From NCBI RefSeq assembly GCF_012931685.1, contig NZ_JABANC010000001.1:496001-560000 (forward strand): a stretch of 64,000 nt of DNA. The letters run 5' to 3'. The notes under the pieces are model-generated. The model made no database searches, was not told where the DNA came from, and saw only the letters and a program-made list of their open reading frames with translations. This stretch comes from Hanstruepera ponticola (GTDB taxonomy: Bacteria; Bacteroidota; Bacteroidia; Flavobacteriales; Flavobacteriaceae). Positions 1 to 9,073 of this stretch are shown here, in pieces. A program made the translations under genes and the position numbers. Every line of letters begins with the position of its first letter. The first letter of the stretch is position 1.

Positions 1-321
1 CTTACTAATAAGTTTTTTGTACATCCAAAAATAGGGTTACATGTGTTACTTGGTCCAGGAATGGAATTTAACGTTTCAGACAATCTGCCCTATGATAGCC
101 TAACACCAATTGATTTGACGCTTTTTGGGGGTATTGGTTATGAATTCCCTTTTGGACTTGGTTTAGAAGCGAGATATAAACAAGGCCTTATTGATGTTAG
201 AGATGGCTATTATGATGACTATTACTACAATAACGGTTATTATGAAGGTAGTTATTACAACGGTAAAAATAAGTTGAACTCTGTTTTTCAATTTAGTGTT
301 TATTATAAATTTGCTTGGTAA
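1..321 (+). CDS. Outer-membrane beta-barrel protein, C-terminal part (start outside window)
   Basis: The reading frame is open from base 1, so the true start lies left of the window and the in-frame GTG at 43 is internal. The visible part has alternating hydrophobic/polar strands (GGIGYEFPFGLGLEARYKQG) and ends in an aromatic residue (YYKFAW), the usual C-terminal signature of an outer-membrane barrel inserted by BamA. A Tyr/Asn/Gly-rich stretch at about residues 64-84 of the visible part looks like an exposed loop. The stop TAA overlaps the next ATG by one base, so it may be co-transcribed with the pigment genes. The barrel family (OmpW/PorT-like) is a guess; the barrel nature is fairly secure. 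Confidence 0.7.
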   Translation, partial: LTNKFFVHPKIGLHVLLGPGMEFNVSDNLPYDSLTPIDLTLFGGIGYEFPFGLGLEARYKQGLIDVRDGYYDDYYYNNGYYEGSYYNGKNKLNSVFQFSVYYKFAW

Positions 322-689
322 TGCTTTTAAAAGATTTCTATAAAGTAACTAATTTGGCTGTTGCAGATGGTTCTGCAACAGCTCATATTACCATAAATAA
401 AAATCATGACGTTTTTAAAGGTCATTTTCCAGGAAACCCAGTTACACCTGGTGTTTGTATGATGCAAATCATTAAGGAGTTAACAGAGCAAGTTGTCAAT
501 GAGCAATTATTTATGCAGTCATCAAACAATGTTAAGTTTATGGCAATCATAAATCCTGAAGTGAATCCAGATTTGGTCTTAACGCTTGATATTTCAGAAG
601 ACGATGATGGCAACTTTAAAGTAAAAAACGTCACCAAGTTTGATGAGACTGTTGCGCTAAAATTATCAACTACTTTTAGAAAAAGATAA
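321..689 (+). CDS. Hotdog-fold 3-hydroxyacyl-ACP dehydratase (FabZ/FabA-like)
   Basis: This 122-residue protein carries the FabZ-like signature GHFPGNPVTPGVCMMQ near residues 34-49. In the family the His of HFPG is catalytic and removes water from 3-hydroxyacyl-ACP. ATG at 321 is preferred over an in-frame TTG at 315 because it overlaps the preceding TAA. It is shorter than housekeeping FabZ (about 140-150 residues). It sits with a GT2-DUF2062 protein, an MMPL exporter and a desaturase-like oxidoreductase, which fits the dedicated dehydratase of an aryl-polyene/flexirubin pathway that makes conjugated double bonds. The active-site Glu/Asp of the helix is not obvious to me, so activity is inferred. 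Confidence 0.75.
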   Translation: MLLKDFYKVTNLAVADGSATAHITINKNHDVFKGHFPGNPVTPGVCMMQIIKELTEQVVNEQLFMQSSNNVKFMAIINPEVNPDLVLTLDISEDDDGNFKVKNVTKFDETVALKLSTTFRKR

Positions 690-694
690 GAATA

Positions 695-1189
695 ATGAAG
701 ATTCTTTTAACGTTTGCGACATTCTTGATTTTGAGTTTTCAAACTTTGAATTTAGCCTCGGTACGTGAGAGTTATAAAGTAGCTGCCCAAGATAAATCAC
801 AATTAGATTCTTTTTTCAATATGATGGAACCCATTACAAAAAGTAATGATGTTGCTCTTGTTGCCTACAAAGGTGCCGCTTTGGCATTGCGAGCCAAATA
901 CGCAAAAACCATAAAGGAAAAGAAGGATGGTTTTATAAGTGGTGTTGACTACATTGAATATGCCATTGAAAAAGAACCCAATGCCATTGAGCCTCGCTTT
1001 GTGCGATTAGGTATTCAAGAAAATGCGCCTAAAATTTTAAAATACCGAGACAATATTGAAGAAGACAAAGCTTTTTTACTCAAGCAGTTTCAACATATTT
1101 CTTCAAAAAATCTAAAGACTCATATAAAAGACTATATTTTACAGTCTAAATTATTTTCAGATACAGAAAAAGCAACTATTAAAGAGTAA
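695..1189 (+). CDS. Small exported protein of the pigment cluster, function unknown
   Basis: The 164-residue product starts with a hydrophobic N-terminus (MKILLTFATFLILSFQ) that looks like a Sec signal peptide. The remainder is helical, charged and Lys-rich, with no motif I recognise. The helix-turn-helix spacing between residues 50 and 110 (YKGAALALRAKYA, then YIEYAIEKEPNAIEPRFVRL) resembles a TPR-like pair. It starts 5 bases after the dehydratase stop and its own stop overlaps the next ATG, so it is in the same operon. I recall uncharacterised proteins of this size in flexirubin-type clusters of Flavobacteria, but I cannot assign a function. Confidence 0.6.
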   Translation: MKILLTFATFLILSFQTLNLASVRESYKVAAQDKSQLDSFFNMMEPITKSNDVALVAYKGAALALRAKYAKTIKEKKDGFISGVDYIEYAIEKEPNAIEPRFVRLGIQENAPKILKYRDNIEEDKAFLLKQFQHISSKNLKTHIKDYILQSKLFSDTEKATIKE

Positions 1190-1668
1190 TGAATATGAAG
1201 TGTTATTTAATTGTGTTTTTTCTTTTTCACTCTTTTTCTTTTTCTCAAATCAATGAAAATATATCCCTTCCAAATGATTCAGTAAACTCAATTACCTCAA
1301 TCAAGTTAAGCGTTAAGAAAAACATCGATTCTTTTGCATATGATGAAGATTCTAACAAGAGGCGTTACAAAGTTAAATTTGAAGGTGATTATATGCGATT
1401 GCTAATAATGAAAGCTGATGGTTCAAAGCCAATAAATAAAGGATTATTGTATGATTTTTCTAATGTTTATAAATTTGATGGTATTTCATTTAGACGTAAA
1501 GATATTGCTTACATAAACATTTATTTAGATTTTTTAGATAAAGAGAATTACCCTAAAAGAAAGAAATGGGTAAAAATCAAATTAATAATGAAAGTTTTTG
1601 GTCATGAAAATGCAAAAATAATTATGGCGTCACTTAAAGATTATAACGAAGCTCTAAAAAATAAGTGA
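1189..1668 (+). CDS. Small exported protein, function unknown
   Basis: This 159-residue protein has a clear signal peptide (MNMKCYLIVFFLFHSFSFSQ), then a Lys-rich mature part with alternating strands. ATG at 1189 overlaps the TAA of the upstream gene; ATG at 1195 is an alternative two codons in. I recognise no domain or catalytic motif. A roughly 100-base gap follows before the glycosyltransferase, which probably holds a promoter. Its codon use is more AT-rich than its neighbours', and it could be a later insertion into the operon. Its role in pigment formation is only suggested by position. Confidence 0.55.
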   Translation: MNMKCYLIVFFLFHSFSFSQINENISLPNDSVNSITSIKLSVKKNIDSFAYDEDSNKRRYKVKFEGDYMRLLIMKADGSKPINKGLLYDFSNVYKFDGISFRRKDIAYINIYLDFLDKENYPKRKKWVKIKLIMKVFGHENAKIIMASLKDYNEALKNK

Positions 1669-1768
1669 GTTACATAAAATGTATTACCATTTTTTGCGCG
1701 AAATTACCTTTAGGATGATGAAAAAAAGCAGTAATTTTGAATATGTAATTTGAAATGATTGCAACTGC

Positions 1769-2965
1769 GTGCAAAACAACCTAATCCAACAAAAAATTAT
1801 TGATTTAAATGTATGTGTTTTAATTCCCACATACAATAATGAGCGTACATTAAAACGTGTACTTGATGGTGTGTTATTAATTACCAAAAACGTTATTGTA
1901 GTAAATGATGGTTCAACTGATTCTACTTCTAAAACGCTAAAATCCTATCAAGAAATTGAACAAATACACTTCCCTAAAAACAAGGGAAAAGGTGTTGCCT
2001 TGCGAAAAGGCTTTAAAAAAGCCATTGCACTAGGTTATGAATATGCCATTACTATCGACTCTGATGGACAACATTTTCCTGCTGACATTCCAAATTTTAT
2101 AAATGCCTTGGAGGTTTCCAATGATAAAAATCTTTTACTCATTGGTTCACGAAATATGAATCAAGAGGGCGTACCTGGCAAGAGTAGTTTTGGTAACAAA
2201 TTTTCAAACTTTTGGTTTTGGTTTGAAACGGGTATTAAACTTCAAGACACCCAGTCTGGTTTCAGACTATATCCATTAAACGTCATAAAAAACATGACAT
2301 TTTACACCACCAAATTTGAGTTTGAAATTGAAGTCATCGTCAAATCTGCTTGGCGTGGTGTAACTGTTCAAAATATTCCCATCCAAGTATTGTATGATGA
2401 AAATGAACGGGTTTCACATTTTAGACCATTCAAAGATTTTACAAGAATTAGTATCTTAAATACATGGCTGGTAATTGTCACGTTGTTTTATATCAAACCA
2501 CGAGACGTATTTAGAAAATTAAAACGCAAAGGCATTAAACGTTTTTTTGTTGAAGATTTTCTCGGTAGTGGCGATTCAGCAAGAAAAAAAGGCTTATCCA
2601 TTGCATTAGGTGTCTTTATTGGACTTTCACCATTTTGGGGATTTCATACAGTTATCGTAATATTTTTAGCTATTTTTTTTAGGCTAAACAAAGCAATTGC
2701 TTTTGCTTTTTCCAATGTAAGCTTACCACCTTTTATTCCTTTTATATTATATGCTAGTTTTGAATTTGGCCAATATATCATGAATGTTGATTATGGTTAT
2801 ACTAAAGAGGAAATTATTGAAAACTTTGAGGTTTTAACTCATATAAAAGCTTATATTATTGGTAGTTTTTCACTGGCAATCATTTCCGCAACTGTTCTAG
2901 GTATTTGTGGTTATGTGTTCTTCTTAATTTTTGATAAAAGGAAAGTTGTTTTAAATAATGGGTGA
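1769..2965 (+). CDS. Glycosyltransferase family 2 fused to a DUF2062 membrane domain
   Basis: Residues 10-230 form a GT-A glycosyltransferase of the dolichyl-phosphate-mannose-synthase type: CVLIPTYNNERTLKRVLDG at the N-terminus, NDGSTDST, and a metal/donor-binding TIDSDGQHFPADI segment. Residues 270-390 are a DUF2062 domain with GDSARKKGLSIALGVFIG and two hydrophobic segments, anchoring the enzyme in the inner membrane. The start is GTG; no ATG is available in frame upstream. This two-domain arrangement is a standard member of flexirubin/aryl-polyene clusters. The substrate is unknown; it may prime or decorate the lipid-linked pigment. The gene overlaps the exporter downstream by 8 bases. 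Confidence 0.75.
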   Translation: MQNNLIQQKIIDLNVCVLIPTYNNERTLKRVLDGVLLITKNVIVVNDGSTDSTSKTLKSYQEIEQIHFPKNKGKGVALRKGFKKAIALGYEYAITIDSDGQHFPADIPNFINALEVSNDKNLLLIGSRNMNQEGVPGKSSFGNKFSNFWFWFETGIKLQDTQSGFRLYPLNVIKNMTFYTTKFEFEIEVIVKSAWRGVTVQNIPIQVLYDENERVSHFRPFKDFTRISILNTWLVIVTLFYIKPRDVFRKLKRKGIKRFFVEDFLGSGDSARKKGLSIALGVFIGLSPFWGFHTVIVIFLAIFFRLNKAIAFAFSNVSLPPFIPFILYASFEFGQYIMNVDYGYTKEEIIENFEVLTHIKAYIIGSFSLAIISATVLGICGYVFFLIFDKRKVVLNNG

Positions 2966-5900
2966 TTTTTTTTATCACATATATCAATTTATTCGTGCCA
3001 AAAAAATCATTGGTATTATTGCTTTTTCAATCACTGTTACCGGATTAATTTGGTTTGCTTCGCAGATAAGCTTTGAAGAAGACATTACCAAACTCATTCC
3101 TACCAATGACAAAAATTCTGATGCACAACGCGTACTGCAAACAGTCAATTTTGCTGACAAAATAATTGTAAACATAAAAAGAGATGACAAAATACCTGTT
3201 GATGCGTTAACAGATTATGCATCTCAATTCATTGATAGCTTAAACAAAACAAGCACTCCGTATTTTACGAAAATTCAAGGAAAGGTTGAAGATGAAGCTG
3301 TTTTAAATACTTTGAATTTTGTTTACAATAACCTACCGCTATTTCTTAATGAAGATGACTACAAGTTAATTTCCAACAAACTTCACAAGGATAGTATAAT
3401 AAAAATTACCAATAACAACTACAAAACACTCATATCCCCTTCAGGATTTGTAACCAAAGAAACCATTTTAAAAGACCCTTTGGGACTGTCCGTTATAGCC
3501 TTAAAAAAACTTCAGCAGTTAACTTTTGGCGACTCATTTTCATTACATAATGGTTTTTTGTTAAGTCAAGACAAGAAACACATTTTACTATTTATAACAC
3601 CAACTCATAAGTCTAGTGAAACTGCGGAAAATGCAGTTTTTGCTGAACAATTATACCAAATACAAGATCAATTAAATTCAAAGTTCATCAATCAAGTTTC
3701 AGGTGAGTATTTTGGAGGCGCTTTGATTGCTGTTGCTAATGCCAAGCAAATAAAAAGTGATATTCAGCTAACGGTTTCCATAGCAATGAGTATCCTATTG
3801 ATTATTCTTATTGTTTTTTACAGAAAGATCACCTTGCCACTTATTTTGTTTATTCCAACAATTTTTGGTGGATTATTGGCTGTCGCCTTACTTTATTTAA
3901 TACGAATCAAAATATCTGCCATTTCATTGGGAATAGGTTCCGTATTATTGGGAGTTACATTGGATTACTCCTTGCATGTACTTACACACATAAGAAACAA
4001 CAATAATATTAAGGTTTTATATCAGGAAATCACGAAACCTATTTTAATGAGCAGCTTAACTACTGCCCTGGCCTTTTTATGCTTATTATTCTTAAATTCT
4101 CAAGCCTTACAGGATTTAGGCATTTTTGCTGCTATTAGTGTTATTGGATCCTCTTTTTTTGCACTTATTTTTATTCCTCAAGTTTACAAATCCAAGCCAT
4201 TACTTATTCATAAAAAAACTTTTATTGATAAAATTGCAGGCATTGAACTACATAAAAAGAAATGGCTAATTGGTTCATTAATTCTACTTTTCTGCATTAG
4301 TTTTTTCACTTACAACAAGGTTGGTTTCAATAATGATTTGTCTAAACTTAATTATGAACCGCCAGAAATCATGGCTGCTCAAAAACGATTAGATGCTTTA
4401 ACCAATATTGCTTCTAAATCTGTTTATTTAGCTTCATATTCTGAAAACGAACAAGAGGCCATACAAGCAAACGACAGTGTTTTCTTAAAACTTTCTCAAT
4501 TAAAAACCTCAAACGACATAATTGACTTTAGTTCTATTGGTGCCATTATACAATCTAAAAAAGAACAACGGAAGCACCTTGATATCTGGGATAAGTACTG
4601 GACTAAAGAACGCATTGACACGCTTCAAAACAATCTTATTGAAAGTGGTAAAACACTTGGTTTTAAACCCACTACTTTTCATGCCTTTTATGAACATTTA
4701 AAGTCACCTTTTAATCCACTTACTGTTACGGATTTTAAAAAGCTTGATGTCATAAATATTGAAGATTACATAAGTACTAAAGAAAATTTTACAACAGTTA
4801 CCTCACTAGTAAAAGTAACTGATGAACAGTCCGAAACGCTCATATCAATGTTTGAGAAAACACCTCAAACACTGATAATTGATCGTAAGCAAATGAATGA
4901 AACATTTTTGGGCAGTCTTAAAAATGATTTTAATCGTTTGGTTGGTTATTCATTGATTGTGGTTTTACTCATTTTATTGTTGTTCTACAGAAGTCTTTCA
5001 TTGATGTTGGTTACAGCAGTTCCAATAGCATTGACCTGGCTATTAACTATTGGCATTATGGGCTTTGTTGGTATTGAATTTAATATCTTCAATATCATTA
5101 TTTCAACGTTTATTTTTGGTCTAGGCATTGATTACAGCATTTTTATAACCAATGGTCTTTTAAAAGGCTATCAAACAGGTGAGCAAATTATTTTCACCAA
5201 CAAAACTTCTATTATTCTTTCTGTAATCACTACCATTCTGGGTGTGGGTGTCCTAATTTTCGCTAAACATCCTGCCCTTTATACCATTTCATTGGTTTCT
5301 ATAATTGGCATCATATCAGCAATGTTGATGGCTTTTACCATACAGCCTTTACTATTCAAATTGTTTATTGGAAGTAAAACCAAGCGACCAATTTCATTGC
5401 GTTTATTAATACATTCATGTTTGTCTTTTGGATATTACGGTATTGGTGGATTCATCTTATCTATGTTGAGTTTAATCCTCATTCCAATAATACCTTTAAG
5501 TAAAAAACTGAAAATGAAATGGTTTCATAAAACTATTTCTGGCTTTATGAAATCGGTCTTGTATTCCAATCCCTTTGTTTCAAAAAAGATTATAAACCTC
5601 AATAACGAAACTTTCAAAAAGCAATGTATTATTATTGCCAATCATACCTCCTTTTTAGATATTTTGGCAATTGGCATGTTGCATCCAAAAATTATTTTTT
5701 TAGTCAATGACTGGGTTTATAAATCTCCTGTTTTTGGGAAGGCTGTTCAATTAGCTGGGTTTTATCCTGTTTCAAGTGGTATTGAAAACGGTTTAGATCA
5801 TTTACAGAAAAAGGTAGAACAAGGCTATTCACTTATGGCGTTTCCTGAAGGCACACGGTCTAATACCAACAAAATTCGTCGCTTTCATAAAGGTGCCTTT

Positions 5901-6650
5901 TACCTAGCACAGCAATTAAATATTGACATCGTGCCAGTATTAATACATGGTAATTCTGAAGTTCTCCCAAAAGGCAGCTTCATCATCAAAGATGGTAGTA
6001 TTACATTAAAAATATTAGACCGAATTTCAGTAAATGACACGTCCTTTGGAACTACATATAAAGAACGTACTAAACAAATAAGCAACTATTTTAAATCTGA
6101 ATTTAATGCTTTAAGACAAGAAATTGAAAGTGATACATACTTTCATCCAATAGTTTTGGAAGATTTTAGATATAAAGGTCATGAGCTATATAAAAAGGTA
6201 AAACTAGACCTTAAAAATCAAGCTTCAGTTTATAAAAATATCACAGATTATGTTGCTAAAAATGAAACAATAATTCACGTATCAAAGGATTATGGCCAAT
6301 TAGATTTTCTTTTATCTTTAGATAGTTCAGATCGAAAAATAATCACATATATTGAAGACGATTTAGTTAGTGAGATTGTAGGCAATAGTTATATAAGTAA
6401 TACACATTACAAAATAACTATTACTAAAACTCTTGAGGAGCTTTCAAACTTTAGCGGAAATACCCTTATTCTTAATTCTTCTAGACCTATAGAAAATGTA
6501 TTAGATTTATTTTTGTCTGATTCAATTTTGAATGTTATTTTGTTACATGAAAGTCAAAATTATTATTCGCAAATTTTTAAAACAAAATCATTTAAGGTAG
6601 TAACAACAAACAAGCGTTTTACTATATTAAAAAGAAAAAATAAAGAATAG
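2958..6650 (+). CDS. MMPL/RND-family exporter fused to a PlsC-type acyltransferase
   Basis: The 1230-residue protein is a multidomain fusion. Residues 1-780 are an MMPL-type RND permease with two sets of membrane helices, each preceded by a periplasmic loop, and internal duplication (LGVTLDYSLHVLTHI and FGLGIDYSIFITNGLL). Residues about 880-1050 are a glycerol-phosphate-type acyltransferase with NHTSFLD (the HX4D motif) and FPEGTRS. Residues 1060-1230 are a further soluble region that looks like a degenerate Rossmann fold without a clear cofactor loop. Such exporters occur in aryl-polyene and flexirubin clusters, where they are thought to move the finished acylated pigment toward the outer membrane. 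The fused acyltransferase suggests acyl transfer coupled to transport; that is inference. Confidence 0.75.
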   Translation: MGDFFYHIYQFIRAKKIIGIIAFSITVTGLIWFASQISFEEDITKLIPTNDKNSDAQRVLQTVNFADKIIVNIKRDDKIPVDALTDYASQFIDSLNKTSTPYFTKIQGKVEDEAVLNTLNFVYNNLPLFLNEDDYKLISNKLHKDSIIKITNNNYKTLISPSGFVTKETILKDPLGLSVIALKKLQQLTFGDSFSLHNGFLLSQDKKHILLFITPTHKSSETAENAVFAEQLYQIQDQLNSKFINQVSGEYFGGALIAVANAKQIKSDIQLTVSIAMSILLIILIVFYRKITLPLILFIPTIFGGLLAVALLYLIRIKISAISLGIGSVLLGVTLDYSLHVLTHIRNNNNIKVLYQEITKPILMSSLTTALAFLCLLFLNSQALQDLGIFAAISVIGSSFFALIFIPQVYKSKPLLIHKKTFIDKIAGIELHKKKWLIGSLILLFCISFFTYNKVGFNNDLSKLNYEPPEIMAAQKRLDALTNIASKSVYLASYSENEQEAIQANDSVFLKLSQLKTSNDIIDFSSIGAIIQSKKEQRKHLDIWDKYWTKERIDTLQNNLIESGKTLGFKPTTFHAFYEHLKSPFNPLTVTDFKKLDVINIEDYISTKENFTTVTSLVKVTDEQSETLISMFEKTPQTLIIDRKQMNETFLGSLKNDFNRLVGYSLIVVLLILLLFYRSLSLMLVTAVPIALTWLLTIGIMGFVGIEFNIFNIIISTFIFGLGIDYSIFITNGLLKGYQTGEQIIFTNKTSIILSVITTILGVGVLIFAKHPALYTISLVSIIGIISAMLMAFTIQPLLFKLFIGSKTKRPISLRLLIHSCLSFGYYGIGGFILSMLSLILIPIIPLSKKLKMKWFHKTISGFMKSVLYSNPFVSKKIINLNNETFKKQCIIIANHTSFLDILAIGMLHPKIIFLVNDWVYKSPVFGKAVQLAGFYPVSSGIENGLDHLQKKVEQGYSLMAFPEGTRSNTNKIRRFHKGAFYLAQQLNIDIVPVLIHGNSEVLPKGSFIIKDGSITLKILDRISVNDTSFGTTYKERTKQISNYFKSEFNALRQEIESDTYFHPIVLEDFRYKGHELYKKVKLDLKNQASVYKNITDYVAKNETIIHVSKDYGQLDFLLSLDSSDRKIITYIEDDLVSEIVGNSYISNTHYKITITKTLEELSNFSGNTLILNSSRPIENVLDLFLSDSILNVILLHESQNYYSQIFKTKSFKVVTTNKRFTILKRKNKE

Positions 6651-8210
6651 ATGAAGGCGCACTATGATGTTGTAATAGTTGGAAGCGGATTAGGCGGATT
6701 GGTGTCAGCGATTATCCTGGCTAAAGAAGGCTATAGCGTTTGCGTTTTAGAGAAAAACCAACAATTTGGTGGCAATTTACAAACCTTTGTTAGAAATAAA
6801 ACCATTTTTGACACTGGTGTACATTACATTGGTGGTTTGAGTGAAGGCCAAAATTTATACCAATATTTCAAATATCTTGATATTCTAAAAGGCTTAAACT
6901 TAAAAAAACTTGATGAAAATGGTTTTGATATCATCACTTTTGAAGGTGATGATAAAGAGTACAAACATGCTCAAGGCTATGATAATTTTGAGCGGGTTCT
7001 GATTGAGGAATTTCCTGATGAAGCCAAAGCTATCAAAACCTATTGTGCCAAACTACAAGAAACCTGTAACAAGTTCCCTCTTTACTCTTTGAAAAAAGGT
7101 AAGCCCTATTATGATGATGCCGAAATTTTTCAACTCCAAGCAAAATCTTATATTGATTCTTTAACGGATAATGAAAAATTACGCGCTGTTTTAGCAGGCT
7201 CCAATTATTTATATGCAGGTGATAGCGAACGTACACCTTTTTATGTGCACGCGCTCTCGGTAAATTCTTATATTGAAAGTGCCTATCGCTGTATAAATGG
7301 CGGTAGCCAAATAACCAAATTGCTCATCAAAAAGCTTAAGGAGCATGGTGGTGAAACTTACAAACGACATGAAGTTATACGTTTTGGCTATGACTATGAT
7401 AGTAAGAAACTAACTTCAGCAATTTGCGCAAACGGTAAAGAAATTCATGGAGATATATTCATTTCCAATATAGAACCTAAACTTACTCTGAAGTTTGTAG
7501 GTAAAGACAAGTTTAAAAAATCATATACCAATAGAGTTGATCAAATTGAAAGCACAATTGCAGCCTTTAGTCTGTATCTAGTTTTAAAGCCTGGCACTTT
7601 CAAATATCAGAATAAAAATTTCTATCATTTTAAATATCCAGATCGTATTTGGGATGCACAAGATTACACCCAAGACACTTGGCCGGAAGGGTATATGATG
7701 TCTATGGGTATAAAAAAAGATATGGAAGAATATGGCGATAACATTACTGTAATGACCTACATGCGTTATGAAGAAATGGCTCCATGGATAGACACATTTA
7801 ATACAGCAGCAAATAAAAATGAACGTGGGCAAACCTATGAAGATTTTAAAGCTGAAAAAGCTGAAAAACTTATTGATGAACTAGAGAAAAAATTTCCAAA
7901 TATCAGAGATTGCATTCAAGAGATTTACACATCAACACCTTTATCTTACAGAGATTATATAGCATCCAATAATGGATCTATGTATGGTTATGTAAAGGAC
8001 GTAAATAGACCCATGCAATCATTTATTTCCCCAAAAACCAAAATACCTAATCTCATGTTTACAGGTCAAAGTATTAATATGCATGGTATTTTGGGAGTAA
8101 CAATAAGCGCTATAATTACCTGCTCTGAAATAGTTGGAAAAGATTATTTACTGGATAAAATATTAGAAGCCAATACTGAAGAAAAAGTTATGTACGATGG
8201 GAACGATTAA
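6651..8210 (+). CDS. FAD-dependent phytoene-desaturase/retinol-saturase-like oxidoreductase
   Basis: The N-terminus has a dinucleotide-binding fold (VVIVGSGLGGLVSAIILA, then VLEKNQQFGGNLQTF) typical of the phytoene desaturase/CrtI superfamily. The C-terminus has the matching FAD-contact region (NLMFTGQSINMHGILGVTIS). At 519 residues it has the family's usual length. The ATG directly abuts the exporter stop and the end overlaps the next gene by 14 bases. Members of this family appear in flexirubin-type clusters, where they could introduce or reduce double bonds in the polyene. Reaction direction and substrate cannot be told from sequence. Confidence 0.75.
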   Translation: MKAHYDVVIVGSGLGGLVSAIILAKEGYSVCVLEKNQQFGGNLQTFVRNKTIFDTGVHYIGGLSEGQNLYQYFKYLDILKGLNLKKLDENGFDIITFEGDDKEYKHAQGYDNFERVLIEEFPDEAKAIKTYCAKLQETCNKFPLYSLKKGKPYYDDAEIFQLQAKSYIDSLTDNEKLRAVLAGSNYLYAGDSERTPFYVHALSVNSYIESAYRCINGGSQITKLLIKKLKEHGGETYKRHEVIRFGYDYDSKKLTSAICANGKEIHGDIFISNIEPKLTLKFVGKDKFKKSYTNRVDQIESTIAAFSLYLVLKPGTFKYQNKNFYHFKYPDRIWDAQDYTQDTWPEGYMMSMGIKKDMEEYGDNITVMTYMRYEEMAPWIDTFNTAANKNERGQTYEDFKAEKAEKLIDELEKKFPNIRDCIQEIYTSTPLSYRDYIASNNGSMYGYVKDVNRPMQSFISPKTKIPNLMFTGQSINMHGILGVTISAIITCSEIVGKDYLLDKILEANTEEKVMYDGND

Positions 8211-9069
8211 AACAAAACCCATAAAGCGTATTAAAGAAATCTCAAAAGCAGATTTCATTAAGTATTATTATAAACCTCAAATTCCTGTTTTAATAGAAGG
8301 TTTAACCACTGATTGGCCTGCCTATAAAAAATGGAATATTGAATACATTCAAAGTTTAGCTGGAGATCAAGTAGTTCCACTATACAATAATGAACCCACT
8401 AAAGGAAAACAAAAATCGGCTGAACCTACTACCGAAATGAAGCTCTATGATTATTTAGAACTCATAAAATCCAAACCAACAGATTTACGCATCTTCTTTT
8501 ATGATTTGATGAAAAACATGCCAATTCTAGCCAACGATTTTAGTTATCCAGATATAGGGCTTAAATTCTTTAAACGATTACCGGTCATGTTCTTTGGAAG
8601 TAAAGGCTCGACAGTATTGCCGCATTATGATATGGACTTGGCTGATTTAGTGCATTTCCATTTTCATGGCAATAAAAGAGTGGTGCTTTTTCCTCCTAGT
8701 CAGACCAAATACCTCTACAAAGTTCCCTATGCAGTACACAATGTAGAAGACATTGATTTAGATAATCCAGATTTTAATAAATATCCAGCCTTAAAACATC
8801 TTGAAGGGATGGAAATAGAAATGAAACATGGTGATGCCCTTTTTATGCCTAGTGGTTATTGGCATTATATTACATATTTAAATGGCGGATTTTCCATGAC
8901 ACTTCGAGCATTCTCTAAAAAGCCTCAAGTACTCATGAGAATGTTGTACAATGTGTTTTTTATGAGACATTTTGAAAACAAAATGCGTAAATGGAAAGGT
9001 CAAAAATGGATTGATTATAAAGATAAAAAAGCCATTAAAAAAACCAATAAATGCGTACATAAGCAATAA
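8197..9069 (+). CDS. Cupin-like/JmjC-type Fe(II)/2-oxoglutarate oxygenase
   Basis: The 290-residue protein matches the cupin_8 (JmjC-like, FIH-type) family. It shows PVLIEGLTTDWPAYKKW near the N-terminus and an HYD metal-binding pair at about residue 142 (STVLPHYDMDLADLVHFH). The distal His is in the GDALFMPSGYWHYITYL segment near residue 222. Together these give the HxD...H facial triad of Fe(II)/2-oxoglutarate enzymes. The C-terminal 50 residues are Lys-rich and fall outside the core fold. In this cluster it would be a candidate ring or chain hydroxylase for the aryl polyene; a protein hydroxylase is the alternative. It overlaps the oxidoreductase upstream. Confidence 0.7.
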   Translation: MGTIKTKPIKRIKEISKADFIKYYYKPQIPVLIEGLTTDWPAYKKWNIEYIQSLAGDQVVPLYNNEPTKGKQKSAEPTTEMKLYDYLELIKSKPTDLRIFFYDLMKNMPILANDFSYPDIGLKFFKRLPVMFFGSKGSTVLPHYDMDLADLVHFHFHGNKRVVLFPPSQTKYLYKVPYAVHNVEDIDLDNPDFNKYPALKHLEGMEIEMKHGDALFMPSGYWHYITYLNGGFSMTLRAFSKKPQVLMRMLYNVFFMRHFENKMRKWKGQKWIDYKDKKAIKKTNKCVHKQ

Positions 9070-9073
9070 GAAT

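Noticed and set aside
43-45. GTG as start of the first gene
   Set aside because: The frame is open to base 1, and barrel-type residues occur before it, so the gene starts outside the window.
8972-9073. Extended N-terminus of the C45 protein
   Set aside because: It would overlap the oxygenase gene by about 100 bases and would bury the lipoprotein signal that starts at 9074.
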